Part shown: piece by piece, positions 1 through 11,231 of the stretch
How the letters are laid out: each line of letters opens with the position of its first letter
How positions within the stretch are numbered: position 1 is the stretch's first letter
Assembly (NCBI RefSeq): GCF_009913435.1
Contig: NZ_CP047895.1
Coordinates: 1,682,501 to 1,746,500, forward strand
DNA length: 64,000 nucleotides
Reading direction: 5' to 3'
Source of the DNA: Sphingomonas changnyeongensis
GTDB lineage: Bacteria > Pseudomonadota > Alphaproteobacteria > Sphingomonadales > Sphingomonadaceae
Program-made: the position numbers and the translations under genes
The notes under the pieces: generated by a model
Told to the model about the DNA's origin: nothing
Seen by the model: only the letters and a program-made list of their open reading frames with translations
The model's database searches: none

Positions 1-13
1 TGAAGGAGGAAGG

Positions 14-706
14 GTGAGGGAGATCATCGACACGCCGTCGCCCAACTGGGATGAGCGCCGCCTGCCGGTGAGCATGATCGTCCTGCACTATACGGGCATG
101 GCGGATGCCGCCTCCGCCATCGCCCGGCTGGCCGACCCGGAGGCCAAGGTGTCGTGCCATTATCTGGTGACCGAGGACGGGCAGGTGGTGCGGATGGTCG
201 GCGAAGACAAGCGCGCCTGGCATGCCGGCCTGTCGCACTGGCGCGGCGTGACCGACATCAACTCCGCCTCGATCGGGATCGAGATCGTCAATCCGGGGCA
301 TGAGTTCGGCTATCGTCCCTTCCCCGATGCGCAGATCGAGGCGCTGATCCCGCTCGTCGCCGATGTGAAGGACCGGCACGGCATCACCCGCGGCAATATC
401 GTCGGGCATTCGGACATCGCGCCGGCGCGCAAGCAGGATCCGGGCGAGCTGTTCCCCTGGGGGCGGCTGGCGCGGCTGCGGCTCGCGCTGCCGCGGCCGA
501 CGCGCAACCTGATGGATCCGGGCTGGAGCGATGGCGGCTTTCTGCTCGCGCTCGAACGCTTCGGCTATGACGTGACGGACGCGCTGGCGGCGGTCGTCGC
601 GTTCCAGCGCCGGTTCCGCCCCGAACTGATCGACGGCACGATCGACGCCGAATGCCGCGCCATCCTGCTCGCGCTGCTGTTGCCCCGCCCGCAGGGCGAC
701 GATTGA
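14..706 (+). CDS. amiD: N-acetylmuramoyl-L-alanine amidase (AmiD-like, with C-terminal peptidoglycan-binding domain)
   Basis: This 230-aa enzyme of the amidase_2 (T7-lysozyme-like) family should cleave the amide bond between N-acetylmuramic acid and the stem peptide. It probably serves in cell-wall recycling. The expected zinc and catalytic positions are visible: H25 in VLHYTGM, E90 in SIGIEIVNPG, H132 in VGHSDIAP and an acidic residue at D142 in KQDPGELFPW. Residues about 165-225 (WSDGGFLLALERFGYDV, then VAFQRRFRP) look like a type-1 peptidoglycan-binding domain. The GTG start is supported by an AAGGAGG Shine-Dalgarno at 3-9. No signal peptide is evident, so the location is uncertain. The last codons and the stop lie in the first copy of a 23-bp tandem repeat. 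Confidence 0.9.
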   Translation: MREIIDTPSPNWDERRLPVSMIVLHYTGMADAASAIARLADPEAKVSCHYLVTEDGQVVRMVGEDKRAWHAGLSHWRGVTDINSASIGIEIVNPGHEFGYRPFPDAQIEALIPLVADVKDRHGITRGNIVGHSDIAPARKQDPGELFPWGRLARLRLALPRPTRNLMDPGWSDGGFLLALERFGYDVTDALAAVVAFQRRFRPELIDGTIDAECRAILLALLLPRPQGDD

Positions 707-755
707 GGCATCCGCAGGGCGACGATTGAGGCATCCGCAGGGCGACGATTGAGGC
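690..755. repeat. 23-bp tandem repeat (about 2.9 copies) at the amidase stop codon
   Basis: A 23-bp unit beginning CGCAGGGCGACGATTGAGGC occurs at 690-712 and 713-735, and a third copy matches over 20 bp at 736-755. The first copy encodes the last residues (QGDD) and the TGA stop of the amidase. The later copies repeat that coding end and stop in the intergenic space before rnpB. Confidence 0.95.
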
Positions 756-802
756 GCGACAAGATGCGTGACGCGCCGGCGCCCCGGCGCTAAGGGGGCC
801 GG

Positions 803-1202
<400 letters not shown>

Positions 1203-1401
1203 AGATTTTTCGGCAGTCGAGGCGACGGCACCCGCTGCATTTTTCCTTGTGTCAGAACCATCTGCATTATGTTTTGGGTCATCTGTCCCGGATAGGACCA
1301 ATCCGCCCTGCGCCATTTGACTCAGGGCGCGGGGGTGGATATGCGGCCTGCATTCGAATGCACGCGCGCGTGCGCCGAGGATCTTTTGCTGGAGGGTGTC
1401 C

Positions 1402-3000
<1,599 letters not shown>

Positions 3001-3012
3001 CGCCGCCATGCG

Positions 3013-3049
3013 CGGCCCGGGCGGGGGTGGTTATCCCGCGTCCGGGCCG
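3013..3049. terminator. Hairpin between convergent pckA and GNAT genes
   Basis: CGGCCCGG (3013-3020) pairs with CCGGGCCG (3042-3049), with an inner GCGGG/CCCGC stem. It lies just past the pckA stop and overlaps the 3' end of the opposing gene. There is no clear T tract, so terminator function is inferred from position. Confidence 0.45.
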
Positions 3050-3591
3050 GGTGCGGCCAGTTCCAGATAGACGCTGTCGCACCATTCGTCGCCCAGCCTG
3101 AGCGTGCGGCTGGCGCGGCCCGTTTCGACAAATCCCAGCCGCGCCAGCAGGCGCAGCGATGCCGTGTTGCGCGGATCGACATCGGCGGTGATGCGCGGCA
3201 GCCGGTGCACGGCAAAGGCGCGGTCGATCACCGCCGCCACGGCTTCGCCGGCCAGCCCCTGACCCCAGCGATCCGGGTGCAGGATGAAGCCGATTTCGGG
3301 AAAGCGCCACAGCCCGGCCTTGCCGATCGCCGTGCCGCGATGCGTGATGATCCAGTCCTCGCCCTCGCCGGCGGGCGCGTCGATCATCGCCTGCAGCCAG
3401 TCGCGCGTCTCGTCGAGCGCGCGGTGGGGCAGGGTCGCCCAGTAACGCATCGCCCGCGCATCGCTCAGCACCGCGTGCAAAGGCTCCAGATCCTCCATCG
3501 TGGCGGGACGCAGCGTCAGGCGCGCGGTGCGGATCACGGGCGGGGCGGAGGGGGCCGATATGGGCGGCGGGGCGGCGCGAAACTCGGTCAT
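3031..3591 (-). CDS. GNAT family N-acetyltransferase (RimJ/RimL-like)
   Basis: This 186-aa acetyltransferase has the N-terminal start of RimJ/RimL-type enzymes (IRTARLTLRPATMEDL). Its acetyl-CoA binding motif A is seen in IGFILHPDRWGQGLAGEA, which fits the R/Q-x-x-G-x-G/A consensus. Family members acetylate amino groups of ribosomal proteins, other proteins or small molecules, and the substrate cannot be told from sequence. The gene is transcribed alone, convergent with pckA. Confidence 0.85.
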   Translation of the reverse strand: MTEFRAAPPPISAPSAPPVIRTARLTLRPATMEDLEPLHAVLSDARAMRYWATLPHRALDETRDWLQAMIDAPAGEGEDWIITHRGTAIGKAGLWRFPEIGFILHPDRWGQGLAGEAVAAVIDRAFAVHRLPRITADVDPRNTASLRLLARLGFVETGRASRTLRLGDEWCDSVYLELAAPGPDAG

Positions 3592-3702
3592 GGTCTGGGC
3601 GGAGCGGATGGCGAGTGCTCCAGCATGGCCTGGCCGCCGACCGGCGTCAAATCCGCGCCCTGTCCGGCACCATCGCCGCGGGTGAAAAACAAAAGCTTAG
3701 GA

Positions 3703-3715
3703 AATGGTTAACCAT
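3703..3715. promoter_or_regulatory. CtrA-like half-site (TTAACCAT) upstream of a PEP-CTERM gene
   Basis: The sequence AATGGTTAACCAT contains the perfect 12-bp palindrome ATGGTTAACCAT, carrying the extended CtrA half-site TTAACCAT on each strand. It lies about 80 bp before the start of the PEP-CTERM gene at 3793. The same octamer or a close variant occurs upstream of the other two PEP-CTERM genes in the window. CtrA binding is inferred. Confidence 0.4.
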
Positions 3716-3746
3716 CCTGTCTCGAACCGCATCTAAGCCCGGCTGC

Positions 3747-3769
3747 GCGGCACCGCCCGTCGGTGCCGC
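3747..3769 (+). other. Hairpin in the 5' leader of a PEP-CTERM gene
   Basis: GCGGCACCG (3747-3755) and CGGTGCCGC (3761-3769) form a perfect 9-bp stem with a 5-nt loop. It ends 23 nt before the start codon at 3793, in the probable untranslated leader. A role in mRNA stability or translation is possible but unproven. Confidence 0.5.
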
Positions 3770-3792
3770 CTGTCAGTCAAGGGGTATGGTTC

Positions 3793-4443
3793 ATGATCAA
3801 GCATGTTTTCGCCGCCGCGCTCGCGGCCTCGGCGCTGGCCGCGCCGGCGGCTGCCGGGACCATCGTTCCGGTCGGCGTTTCCGCCAGCGACACCTTCGCC
3901 TTTTTCGGCCAGTATCGCGCGGTCAACCTGATCAACGGCAGCGGGCTGACCGGTGGCACCCATGATGCCGGCTTTGCCAATATGTGGATGACCAATCTGG
4001 GCGTGAACCAGGCGTCGGTCACCTTCGATCTGGGCGATGTCTATGCGCTCAGCGGCGTCAGCATCTGGAACTATAACTTCGGCAACCCGGCCGAGTTCAT
4101 GTCGACCATCCTGCGCGGGGTGAAGGATTTCAGCATCTTCGTGTCGCGCGACGGCGGCAGCTATGCCCGCGCGCTCGATGCGCGGCTGGCGCTCGGCACC
4201 GGCCAGGCGCTCGCCGCCCAGGATTTCGCGCTGGCGGGCGAGGCGCGCTTCGTGCGGCTCGACATCCTGTCCAACCATGCCCAGGGCACCTATGCCGAGC
4301 GTGACTGGGCGAGCGGCCTGTCGGAAGTGCGCTTCTCGGGCAATGCGGTGCCCGAGCCCGCGACCTGGGCGATGATGGTCGCCGGGTTCGGCCTTGCCGG
4401 GTTCGGCCTGCGCCGCCGCCAGGCGCGGATCGTGTTCGCCTGA
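3793..4443 (+). CDS. PEP-CTERM sorting domain protein with discoidin-like (F5/8 type C) fold
   Basis: This 216-aa exported protein starts with a signal peptide (MIKHVFAAALAASALAAPAAAG). It ends with a PEP-CTERM sorting signal: VPEPATWAMMVAGFGLAGFG followed by RRRQ. Such proteins are processed by an exosortase and are usually linked to exopolysaccharide or biofilm. The body has the pattern of an F5/8 type C domain (SVTFDLGDVYALSGVSIWNY, KDFSIFVSRDGGSYA, then ARFVRLDI and LSEVRF), which suggests carbohydrate binding. The ATG at 3793 is chosen over an upstream GTG (3763) because it opens the signal peptide and follows CAAGGGGT, a spacing shared exactly with the PEP-CTERM gene at 22389. No exosortase gene is in the window. 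Confidence 0.85.
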   Translation: MIKHVFAAALAASALAAPAAAGTIVPVGVSASDTFAFFGQYRAVNLINGSGLTGGTHDAGFANMWMTNLGVNQASVTFDLGDVYALSGVSIWNYNFGNPAEFMSTILRGVKDFSIFVSRDGGSYARALDARLALGTGQALAAQDFALAGEARFVRLDILSNHAQGTYAERDWASGLSEVRFSGNAVPEPATWAMMVAGFGLAGFGLRRRQARIVFA

Positions 4444-4453
4444 TCCGGAGAGT

Positions 4454-4487
4454 GCCGGGGGCGGGCGGGGTGCCGCCCCCGGCTTTC
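4454..4487 (+). terminator. Rho-independent terminator after the PEP-CTERM gene
   Basis: GCCGGGGGCGG (4454-4464) pairs perfectly with CCGCCCCCGGC (4473-4483) over 11 bp, with an 8-nt loop and a short T stretch immediately after. Confidence 0.8.
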
Positions 4488-4602
4488 AGGCGCTGAAGAA
4501 AATCTTGGCCCGCCGGACGCGCGCGAGCCCGGTTGCGCGCCCGCCCGGCGCTGGACAGGCCCGCGCCCGCCCGCTAGGCGCCACCCCTTGAGGAGGCGCT
4601 TC

Positions 4603-5628
4603 ATGGGTTATCGGGTGGTGGTTGCGGGCGCGACCGGCAATGTCGGCCGCGAGATGCTGAACATCCTGGCGGAACGCGAATTCCCGATCAGCGATCTGGC
4701 CGCGCTCGCATCGTCGCGCAGCCAGGGCGAAGAGGTCGAGCTGGGCGATACCGGGCGCACGGTCAAGGTCCAGAATATCGAGCATTTCGACCCCACCGGC
4801 TGGGACATCGCGCTGTTCGCCATCGGGTCGGACGCCACGCGCATCCACGCGCCGCGCTTTGCTGCTGCCGGCTGCACGGTGATCGACAATTCCTCGCTCT
4901 ACCGGATGGAGCCGGACGTCCCGCTGATCGTGCCGGAGGTCAATCCCGACGCCATCGACGGCTACAAGGCGCGCAACATCATCGCCAATCCGAACTGCTC
5001 GACCGCGCAGATGGTGGTGGCGCTGAAGCCGCTGCATGATTTCGCGACGATCCGGCGGGTGGTGGTGTCGACCTACCAGTCGGTGTCGGGTGCGGGCAAG
5101 CAGGGCATGGACGAGCTGTTCGAGCAGAGCCGCAACATCTTTGTCGGCGACCCGGCCGAGCCGAAGAAGTTCACCAAGCAGATCGCCTTCAACGTCATCC
5201 CCCATATCGACAGCTTCCTCGACGACGGGTCGACCAAGGAAGAATGGAAGATGGTGGTCGAGACCAAGAAGATCCTCGATCCCAAGGTGAAGGTCGTCGC
5301 CACCTGCGTGCGCGTGCCGGTGTTCGTCGGCCATTCCGAGGCGATCCATATCGAGTTCGAAAACGACATTTCGGCCGCCGACGCACAGCGCCTGCTGCGC
5401 GAGGCACCGGGGATCATGCTCGTCGATAAGCGCGAGGATGGCGGCTATGTGACGCCGATCGAATGCGTGGGCGAGTTCGCGACCTATGTCAGCCGCGTGC
5501 GCGAGGATCCGACCGTCGAGAATGGCATCGCGCTGTGGTGCGTGTCCGACAATCTGCGCAAGGGCGCGGCGCTCAACGCCGTGCAGATCGCCGAACTGCT
5601 CGGCCGCCGGCACCTGAAAAAGGGCTGA
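4603..5628 (+). CDS. asd: Aspartate-semialdehyde dehydrogenase
   Basis: Asd reduces aspartyl phosphate to aspartate semialdehyde with NADPH, feeding lysine/diaminopimelate, threonine and methionine synthesis. The 341-aa protein has the N-terminal dinucleotide-binding motif GATGNVGREM, the active-site cysteine C132 in NPNCSTAQ, and the conserved VGHSEAIH segment (H243) near the substrate site. The ATG at 4603 is preferred over the in-frame TTG at 4588 because AGGAGG (4591-4596) sits at ideal spacing. The gene is monocistronic. Within this window it complements leuB and metZ in amino-acid synthesis but is not linked to them. Confidence 0.96.
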   Translation: MGYRVVVAGATGNVGREMLNILAEREFPISDLAALASSRSQGEEVELGDTGRTVKVQNIEHFDPTGWDIALFAIGSDATRIHAPRFAAAGCTVIDNSSLYRMEPDVPLIVPEVNPDAIDGYKARNIIANPNCSTAQMVVALKPLHDFATIRRVVVSTYQSVSGAGKQGMDELFEQSRNIFVGDPAEPKKFTKQIAFNVIPHIDSFLDDGSTKEEWKMVVETKKILDPKVKVVATCVRVPVFVGHSEAIHIEFENDISAADAQRLLREAPGIMLVDKREDGGYVTPIECVGEFATYVSRVREDPTVENGIALWCVSDNLRKGAALNAVQIAELLGRRHLKKG

Positions 5629-5634
5629 CGCCGC

Positions 5635-5666
5635 CCGGCCGGCATCCCCTGCGGGACACCGGCCGG
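5635..5666. terminator. Hairpin between convergent asd and chemoreceptor genes
   Basis: CCGGCCGG (5635-5642) pairs with CCGGCCGG (5659-5666), with an inner TCCC-CTGC-GGGA hairpin. It sits between the two convergent stop codons and could act in both directions. No T tract is present. Confidence 0.55.
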
Positions 5667-5674
5667 CCCTGCTG

Positions 5675-7090
5675 TCAGAAACCGCTCCATGCCGCCTCGG
5701 CGGCGTGGGGGACGGGGCGGGCGTTCCGGCCGCCGCTGCCGGCCCCGGCCCGGGCCGGCGGGTCGGCAACCAGCCGCAGCGCAGGTGAACGCTGGCCGTG
5801 CCGCGGCCCGCTGCGCTCACCGCCGCGCTCGCCACCGATTTCGAACGCCGCCGCACGGTCGGCGAGCACGCCGGCCTCGCCCATCAATGTGTTGGCGGCG
5901 GCCGATGTCTGTTCGACCATCGCCGCCGTCTGCTGGGTCGACTGGTCCATCGAGCCGATCGCCGCGTTGATCTGGGTGATCGCGGCCGACTGGGCCGCAT
6001 TGTCGCGCGCGATGTCGGCCAGCAGCGCATGAACGGTGCCGACATCGTCGGCGATCGCGGCGAGCGCGGTGTCGACCCGCTCGACCGCGCCGACCGCCGT
6101 GCCGATATCAGTCTGGGTCAGGGTCAGCTGGTCGCGCGCGCGCTTGGCTTCTTCCTCGGCGCGCATGGCCAGCGCGGAGACGAGATCGGCGACGACGGCA
6201 AAGCCGCGCCCCGCCTCGCCCGCGCGGCCCGCCTCGACCGCCGCGTTCATCGCCAGAACGCGCGTCTGGAACGCGATCTTGTCCAGCCCCTCGATCACGC
6301 TGTCGATGCCCTTGGCGCTGTCCGACACCCGCTCCATCGCCGTCACCGCCTCGTTCGCGGTCGTGCGCCCCGCCGATACGGTCACGCGCGTCTGGTCGGC
6401 CCGGTCGACCGTGCGCCCGGCCGCGGCCGAGACTTCGCCCAGCCGTTCGTTCATCTGCGCGATGGCGGCGGCGGTTTCCTCGATGCTGGCGGCATTGGCC
6501 TCGGTTCGCCGGGCAAGGTCGCCGGCGGCGCTCGCAATCTCGCCCGATCCGCCCATGATCGTGCGGCTGCTTTCGCTCAGCGCCGCCAGCAGCGCCTGAA
6601 GCGTCTCCGCCATGTCGTTGAAATCAGTCTTCAGCTGGGAATAAGCGGCGGGAACGTCGGCATCGATGCGCATGGTCAGGTCGCCCTGGCGCAGTGTCGC
6701 GAGCGCGGTGCCGAAGATCCCCGTCACCAGCGCCTGTTCCTCGGCCCGGCTGGACAGCTGCGCGCGCGCCGTGTCGCGGAACACGAACATCGCGCGGGTC
6801 ATCCGGCCGACACAGTCGGTGAAATCGGTATGGGCGATGGGGCTGTCCAGATCACCGGCGGCCAGCCCCTCCATGCGGACCACGGTCGTCACATAGGGGC
6901 GCGCGATCGCCTCGCGGCACAGATGGGCGACACTGGCGGCCGCAAGCGTCGCCACCGCCCCGACGGCCGCCATGACCCACGCACCGGTCAGCAGCGCGGC
7001 CAATGCCGGCAGCGCTGTCAGCGCGACCATCACGCCAAAGGCGATCAGCAGCTTCTGCCGGATCGGCGCATGTGCGGTGAACCAATGCAT
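5675..7090 (-). CDS. Methyl-accepting chemotaxis protein without periplasmic sensor domain
   Basis: This 471-aa chemoreceptor relays signals to CheA/CheW. It has two closely spaced transmembrane segments (about 14-36 and 37-57) with almost no periplasmic loop, then HAMP-like regions (about 60-170). A long signalling coiled coil has the conserved tip IAFQTRVLAMNAAVEA at about 272-287. It ends in AWSGF, which resembles the C-terminal xWxxF pentapeptide that tethers CheR/CheB. The start at 7090 is chosen because GAGGAGG lies just upstream; an ORF extension to 7273 lacks such a site. The signalling domain is very similar to that of the receptor at 60393-62252. No che genes are adjacent. Confidence 0.9.
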   Translation of the reverse strand: MHWFTAHAPIRQKLLIAFGVMVALTALPALAALLTGAWVMAAVGAVATLAAASVAHLCREAIARPYVTTVVRMEGLAAGDLDSPIAHTDFTDCVGRMTRAMFVFRDTARAQLSSRAEEQALVTGIFGTALATLRQGDLTMRIDADVPAAYSQLKTDFNDMAETLQALLAALSESSRTIMGGSGEIASAAGDLARRTEANAASIEETAAAIAQMNERLGEVSAAAGRTVDRADQTRVTVSAGRTTANEAVTAMERVSDSAKGIDSVIEGLDKIAFQTRVLAMNAAVEAGRAGEAGRGFAVVADLVSALAMRAEEEAKRARDQLTLTQTDIGTAVGAVERVDTALAAIADDVGTVHALLADIARDNAAQSAAITQINAAIGSMDQSTQQTAAMVEQTSAAANTLMGEAGVLADRAAAFEIGGERGGERSGPRHGQRSPALRLVADPPARAGAGSGGRNARPVPHAAEAAWSGF

Positions 7091-7228
7091 ATGATCCTCC
7101 TCAGTCGGCATATTTCCGGCCAATGATTTGGATCGTTCCACGCGATTGATGGTAAAGAACGATGACAGCCATTGGCGTGTATCATTCATATCTAGGAACG
7201 CCGGCCGCCGGGGGTGATCATTCAGCGG

Positions 7229-7243
7229 ATAAAAGAAAGTTAA
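7229..7243. promoter_or_regulatory. CtrA-like site (ATAA-N7-TTAA) upstream of the chemoreceptor gene
   Basis: On the minus strand this reads TTAACTTTCTTTTAT, i.e. TTAA-N7-TTAT, one mismatch from the CtrA consensus TTAA-N7-TTAA. It lies about 140 bp upstream of the receptor start at 7090. CtrA commonly controls motility and chemotaxis genes in alphaproteobacteria; binding here is inferred. Confidence 0.4.
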
Positions 7244-7278
7244 CGCCCGCGCCGGTGGCGGGGGCACCGACATTGCCG

Positions 7279-8070
7279 TCAGATCAGGCCCATCGACCTG
7301 AGGCTGCTATGGCCGTTCGATCCGATGATCAGATGGTCGTGCACGGTGATGTCGAGCCGCCGGCCCGCCTCGACAATGTCGCGGGTGACGGCGATGTCCT
7401 GCTTGCTGGGCGCAGGGTCGCCGCTCGGGTGGTTGTGGACGAGGATCAACCCCGATGCCGACAGGTCGAGCGCGCGGCGAATGACTTCGCGCGTGTAGAT
7501 CGCCGCTTCGTTCGTCGATCCGGTGCTCATCACCTCATCGCGGATCAGCATGTTCTTGGCATTGAGGAACAGCACGCGCACCCGTTCGACCGGGATATGG
7601 GCAAGATCGGCGTGGAGATAATCGAGCAGGGCCGCCCAGCTGTTGATCACCGGCCGGGCGCGCACTTCGGCCGACAGCATGCGCAGCGCTGCCGCCTGCA
7701 CCAGCTTCAGCGCGCTGATCGCCGATTCGCCAAGGCCGGTGCGGCCGATCGCCTCGGGATCGGCGGCGAGCAGCCCGCCAATGCCGCCAAACTCCGCGAT
7801 CAGCCGCTTCGCCAGCGGCTTGGTGTCGCGGCGCGGGATGGCGAGGGCGAGCAGATATTCGATCAGTTCATGGTCGAGCAGCGCGTCCGGCCCGCCGCGC
7901 AGCAGCCGCTGGCGCAGCCGCGCGCGGTGGCCTGCCGTGCCGCCCGGATCCTGCACCGCGTCCGCAGCCCCGTCCGCACCGGAGGTTCCTCCATGCGCCG
8001 CAGCCACGTCACCATCCATCCCGTTATCCGCCATGGCCCAAGGCTTATGCCGCCGATCCGGGCTTCGCAA
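7279..8070 (-). CDS. radC: RadC family JAB/MPN domain protein
   Basis: This is a RadC/UPF0758 family protein of up to 263 aa. The N-terminal helix-hairpin-helix-like region (DHELIEYLLALAIPRRDTKP) is followed by a JAB1/MPN metalloprotease-like domain. That domain carries the JAMM metal motif HNHPSGDPAPSKQD near residues 216-229. Despite the historical name, a direct DNA-repair role is not established for the family. The first about 12 codons may not be translated, since an internal ATG at 8034 (MADNGMDGD) is a credible start. The gene is divergent from ydbH. Confidence 0.88.
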   Translation of the reverse strand: MRSPDRRHKPWAMADNGMDGDVAAAHGGTSGADGAADAVQDPGGTAGHRARLRQRLLRGGPDALLDHELIEYLLALAIPRRDTKPLAKRLIAEFGGIGGLLAADPEAIGRTGLGESAISALKLVQAAALRMLSAEVRARPVINSWAALLDYLHADLAHIPVERVRVLFLNAKNMLIRDEVMSTGSTNEAAIYTREVIRRALDLSASGLILVHNHPSGDPAPSKQDIAVTRDIVEAGRRLDITVHDHLIIGSNGHSSLRSMGLI

Positions 8071-8120
8071 TCGGCGTCCGGCCCCGCTATGCTGGCGGGG
8101 ATGAACGTCACGGTCCTTTC

Positions 8121-11100
8121 TTGACCAGCCCGTCCCGGCGCCCCGCGCGGGCGGCGATGCTGGGCGCGACCGGCATCGTCGCGGCGCTTGCCGCCCTGTG
8201 GCTGGCCCGCGCGCCGATTGCCGAGCGGGCGATCGAGCGGGCGCTGACCGCGCGCGGCATCCCGGCGCGCTACACCATCACCCGGATTGGTCTCAGGACG
8301 CAGCGGATCGAAAATCTGGTGATCGGCGATCCCGCGCGGCCCGACCTGTCGGCCCGCTGGGTCGAGATCGATCTGATGCCCCGGCTGGGCGCGCCGCGTA
8401 TCGCCGCCATCCGGGCCGGGGGCGTCAGGCTCAGCGCGCGCTGGGCCGATGGGCGGCTGGATATCGGCGCGCTCGACCGGCTGGGGACGGAGGGGACGGG
8501 CAGGGCGGCGCTGCCTGATTTCGACCTGCAGCTGGCCGACGCCATCGCCGATCTGGCGACACCCGCCGGCCCGGTGCGCATCGCGCTCGCCGGGCGTGGG
8601 CGGATGAATGACGGTTTTGCTGGCCGGGTCGCGTTGGCTGCGCCGACGCTGCAGGTCGATCCCTGCCGGGTGACCGGGCTGTCCGGGCGGCTGGCCATCA
8701 CCGTTCGGGGCGGGCGGCCGGCGCTGACCGGGCCGGTCAGGGCGGCGGGGATCGATTGCGGCGCAGCCCGGCTGGCCCGGCCCGATGCGGCGGTTGAGCT
8801 TGGTCTGTCATCGGGCTTCGACAGCTGGCGTGCCAGCGCTCAGCTGGCGACGGCAGCGGCGGCGGTGCCGGGGGCGCAACTGGCGGCGGACGGGCTGCGC
8901 GCGACGATCGGCCTATCGGGCCGGGGTGCGAGCGCAGGCGGGCAGGTGGTGCTGGCCGCGCTTGGCGTCACCGCACCGGGGCTGACAATCGAGCGGGCGG
9001 AGACTGCCGGCACACTCGATCTGCGCGCCGACGGGGCATGGCGGCTGTCGGGCCGGGCCGGGGCGCGCGGCCTCGCCGCCGCGGGGGGCGTGCCGCGGCT
9101 TCAGGCACCGGGCACCCCGGCGGCGGCGCTGATTGCCGGGGCCGACCGGCTGGTGCAGCAGGCGGCGCGGGGCACGGACGTTGCCGCCACACTGGCGGCC
9201 GCCGGGTCCGGCGGGCGCGGCGCGCTCACCATCGACACGGTCGAGGCGCGGGCCGGCGGCGCGCGGCTACGGCTGGCGGGGGCGAGGGCGTCAGGCTGGT
9301 CTGGCCGGCGCTCAACCTGCAGACCGATGGCCAGATCGACCTGACGGCACCCGGCCTGCCGCCGGTCAGCGCTCGGCTGGTGCAGCGCGCGCCCGGCGCG
9401 GCCCTGTCGGGCTGGATCCGGATCGCGCCGCATGTGGCCGGTGATGCGCGGGTCGCCTTTGCGCCGGTGCGTCTTGAGGGGGGCGGGTCAGCACGCGGGT
9501 GACGATGACCGGGCCGATCCCCGGCGGCCGGATCGAGGGGCTGGCATTCGATCTGGGCGGGCGGATCGCCGCCGCGCCGATGCTCAATCCCGGCTGCACC
9601 GCCATCGGCTTTGCCCGCGCGGCGATTGGCGAGATTGTCCTTGATCCGGCGCGCGCGCGGCTGTGCGCCACCGGCAGGTCGCTGCTCGACGGTGCGGCGG
9701 TCCGTGATCTGGTGCTGACCGGCCGGTCGGGCGACGCGCCGCTGCGGCTTGCCGCCGGGCGGCTGACCGTCGATCGTGATGGCCTTGCCGCGACCGGCCT
9801 CGCGGCCCGGCTCGGCACCGGCGATGCCGCGAGCATGGTCGAGGTCGAGAGTCTGTCAGGCCGGTTTGGCCGAGCCGGTGGCCGCTTTGCCGGCCTGTCC
9901 GGACGGATCGGCACGGTGCCGCTGCTCATGTCCGGCGGCGCGGGCAGCTGGCGGCTGGCGGGCGGCGTGCTTGATGTGGGTGCCGCCGCGCGGATCGCCG
10001 ACCGCGCCGCCGCCGCCCGGTTCGAGCCGCTGGCCGTGCCCGACCTGTCGCTCCGGCTGGCGGGTGGCATGGTCAGGGCCAGCGGAACGCTGCGCCACCC
10101 CGCGACCGGCACGGCGGTCGCCAAGGTGAGCATCGACCATGATCTGGCGCGCGGGCAGGGCGCGGCGGATCTGCGCGTCGTCGGGCTGCGGTTCGGGCCT
10201 GATCTCCAGCCCGAGGCGCTGACCCCGCTCACCCTCGGCGTGGTCGCTTCGGTCGATGGCGTGATCGACGGCACCGCGCGCATCGGCTGGGCGGGGGCTG
10301 AGGTGACGAGCAGCGGCGTGTTCGATTATGATGCCGCCGCGCTTGCCGCCGCGTTCGGTCCGGTCAACGGGCTCAAGGGGCGTATCCGCTTCACCGACCT
10401 GCTCGGCCTTGTCACCGCGCCCGATCAGCGCGCGACCATCGCCGCCGTCAATCCGGGCGTGCTCGTTGAAAATGGCGAGGTCGCCTACAGCCTGCTGCCC
10501 GGGCGGCGGATGGCGCTGGCCGGTGCCACATGGCCGCTTGCCGGCGGGCGCATTTCGATCCGCCCGACGGTCTGGGATTTTGCCGCCGACCAGCCGCGCC
10601 AGATGACCGTCGATTTGAGCGGCATCGATGCCGCGCAGTTCATCGGCCGGCTCGAGGTGCGCAACCTCGATGCCACCGGCATTTTCGACGGTGTCGTGCC
10701 GATGGTGTTCGACCGCGATGGCGGGCGCATCGTCGGCGGGATGCTGCGCGCCCGCCCGCCCGGCGGCCGCATCGCCTATGTCGGCGATGTATCCAAGGCC
10801 GATCTCGGCATCTGGGGCGATATCGCGTTCGATGCGCTGCAATCGATCAGCTACCGCGATCTGACCATCGCGCTCGACGGGGCGGTGGATGGCGAGATGA
10901 TCAGCCAGATCCGCTTCGACGGGGTCAGCCGCGGCACCATCGCCCCGGTCGCGACCGGGCTGATCGCGCGGCTGGGCGGTCAGCTGGCCGCGCAGGTGCA
11001 GCGTCTGCCGTTCCGGTTCAATATCCGCGTGACGGCGCCGTTTCGCGGCCTGTTGTCGAGCGCGCGCAGCTTTTATGACCCCGGCCTGATCCTGCGTGAC

Positions 11101-11184
11101 CGGCTGCCGCCGGAGCTGAGGCCGGCCGATCCGGTTCCGGCGCGCCCCGCCGTTCAGGCCGGGGTCAGCCGGAACCGCCGATAG
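8121..11184 (+). CDS. ydbH: YdbH family intermembrane phospholipid transport protein (two frameshifts in this sequence)
   Basis: YdbH is an AsmA-like, inner-membrane-anchored protein that bridges the periplasm and moves phospholipid toward the outer membrane together with the lipoprotein YnbE. The open frames here together would make about 1,020 aa: an N-terminal membrane anchor (MLGATGIVAALAALWL) then long repetitive beta-rich sequence. The assignment rests largely on the following ynbE and ydbL genes. Two single-base losses break the frame. One is in the G run at 9278-9282 (expected LRLAGGEGVRLVWPALN) and the other in the G run at 9478-9483 (expected VRLEGGRVSTRVTMTG). Restoring one G at each joins all three frames. 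The start is uncertain: TTG 8121 or ATG 8157. Confidence 0.8.
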
Positions 11185-11231
11185 GGGATGCGATGTTGAC
11201 CGCGGACCATCGGGATGCGACGCAGGGGGCC

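Noticed and set aside
14..706. The amidase as a sign of a prophage
   Set aside because: No phage structural, lysis or integrase genes are nearby, and the protein has the AmiD-like layout of chromosomal enzymes.
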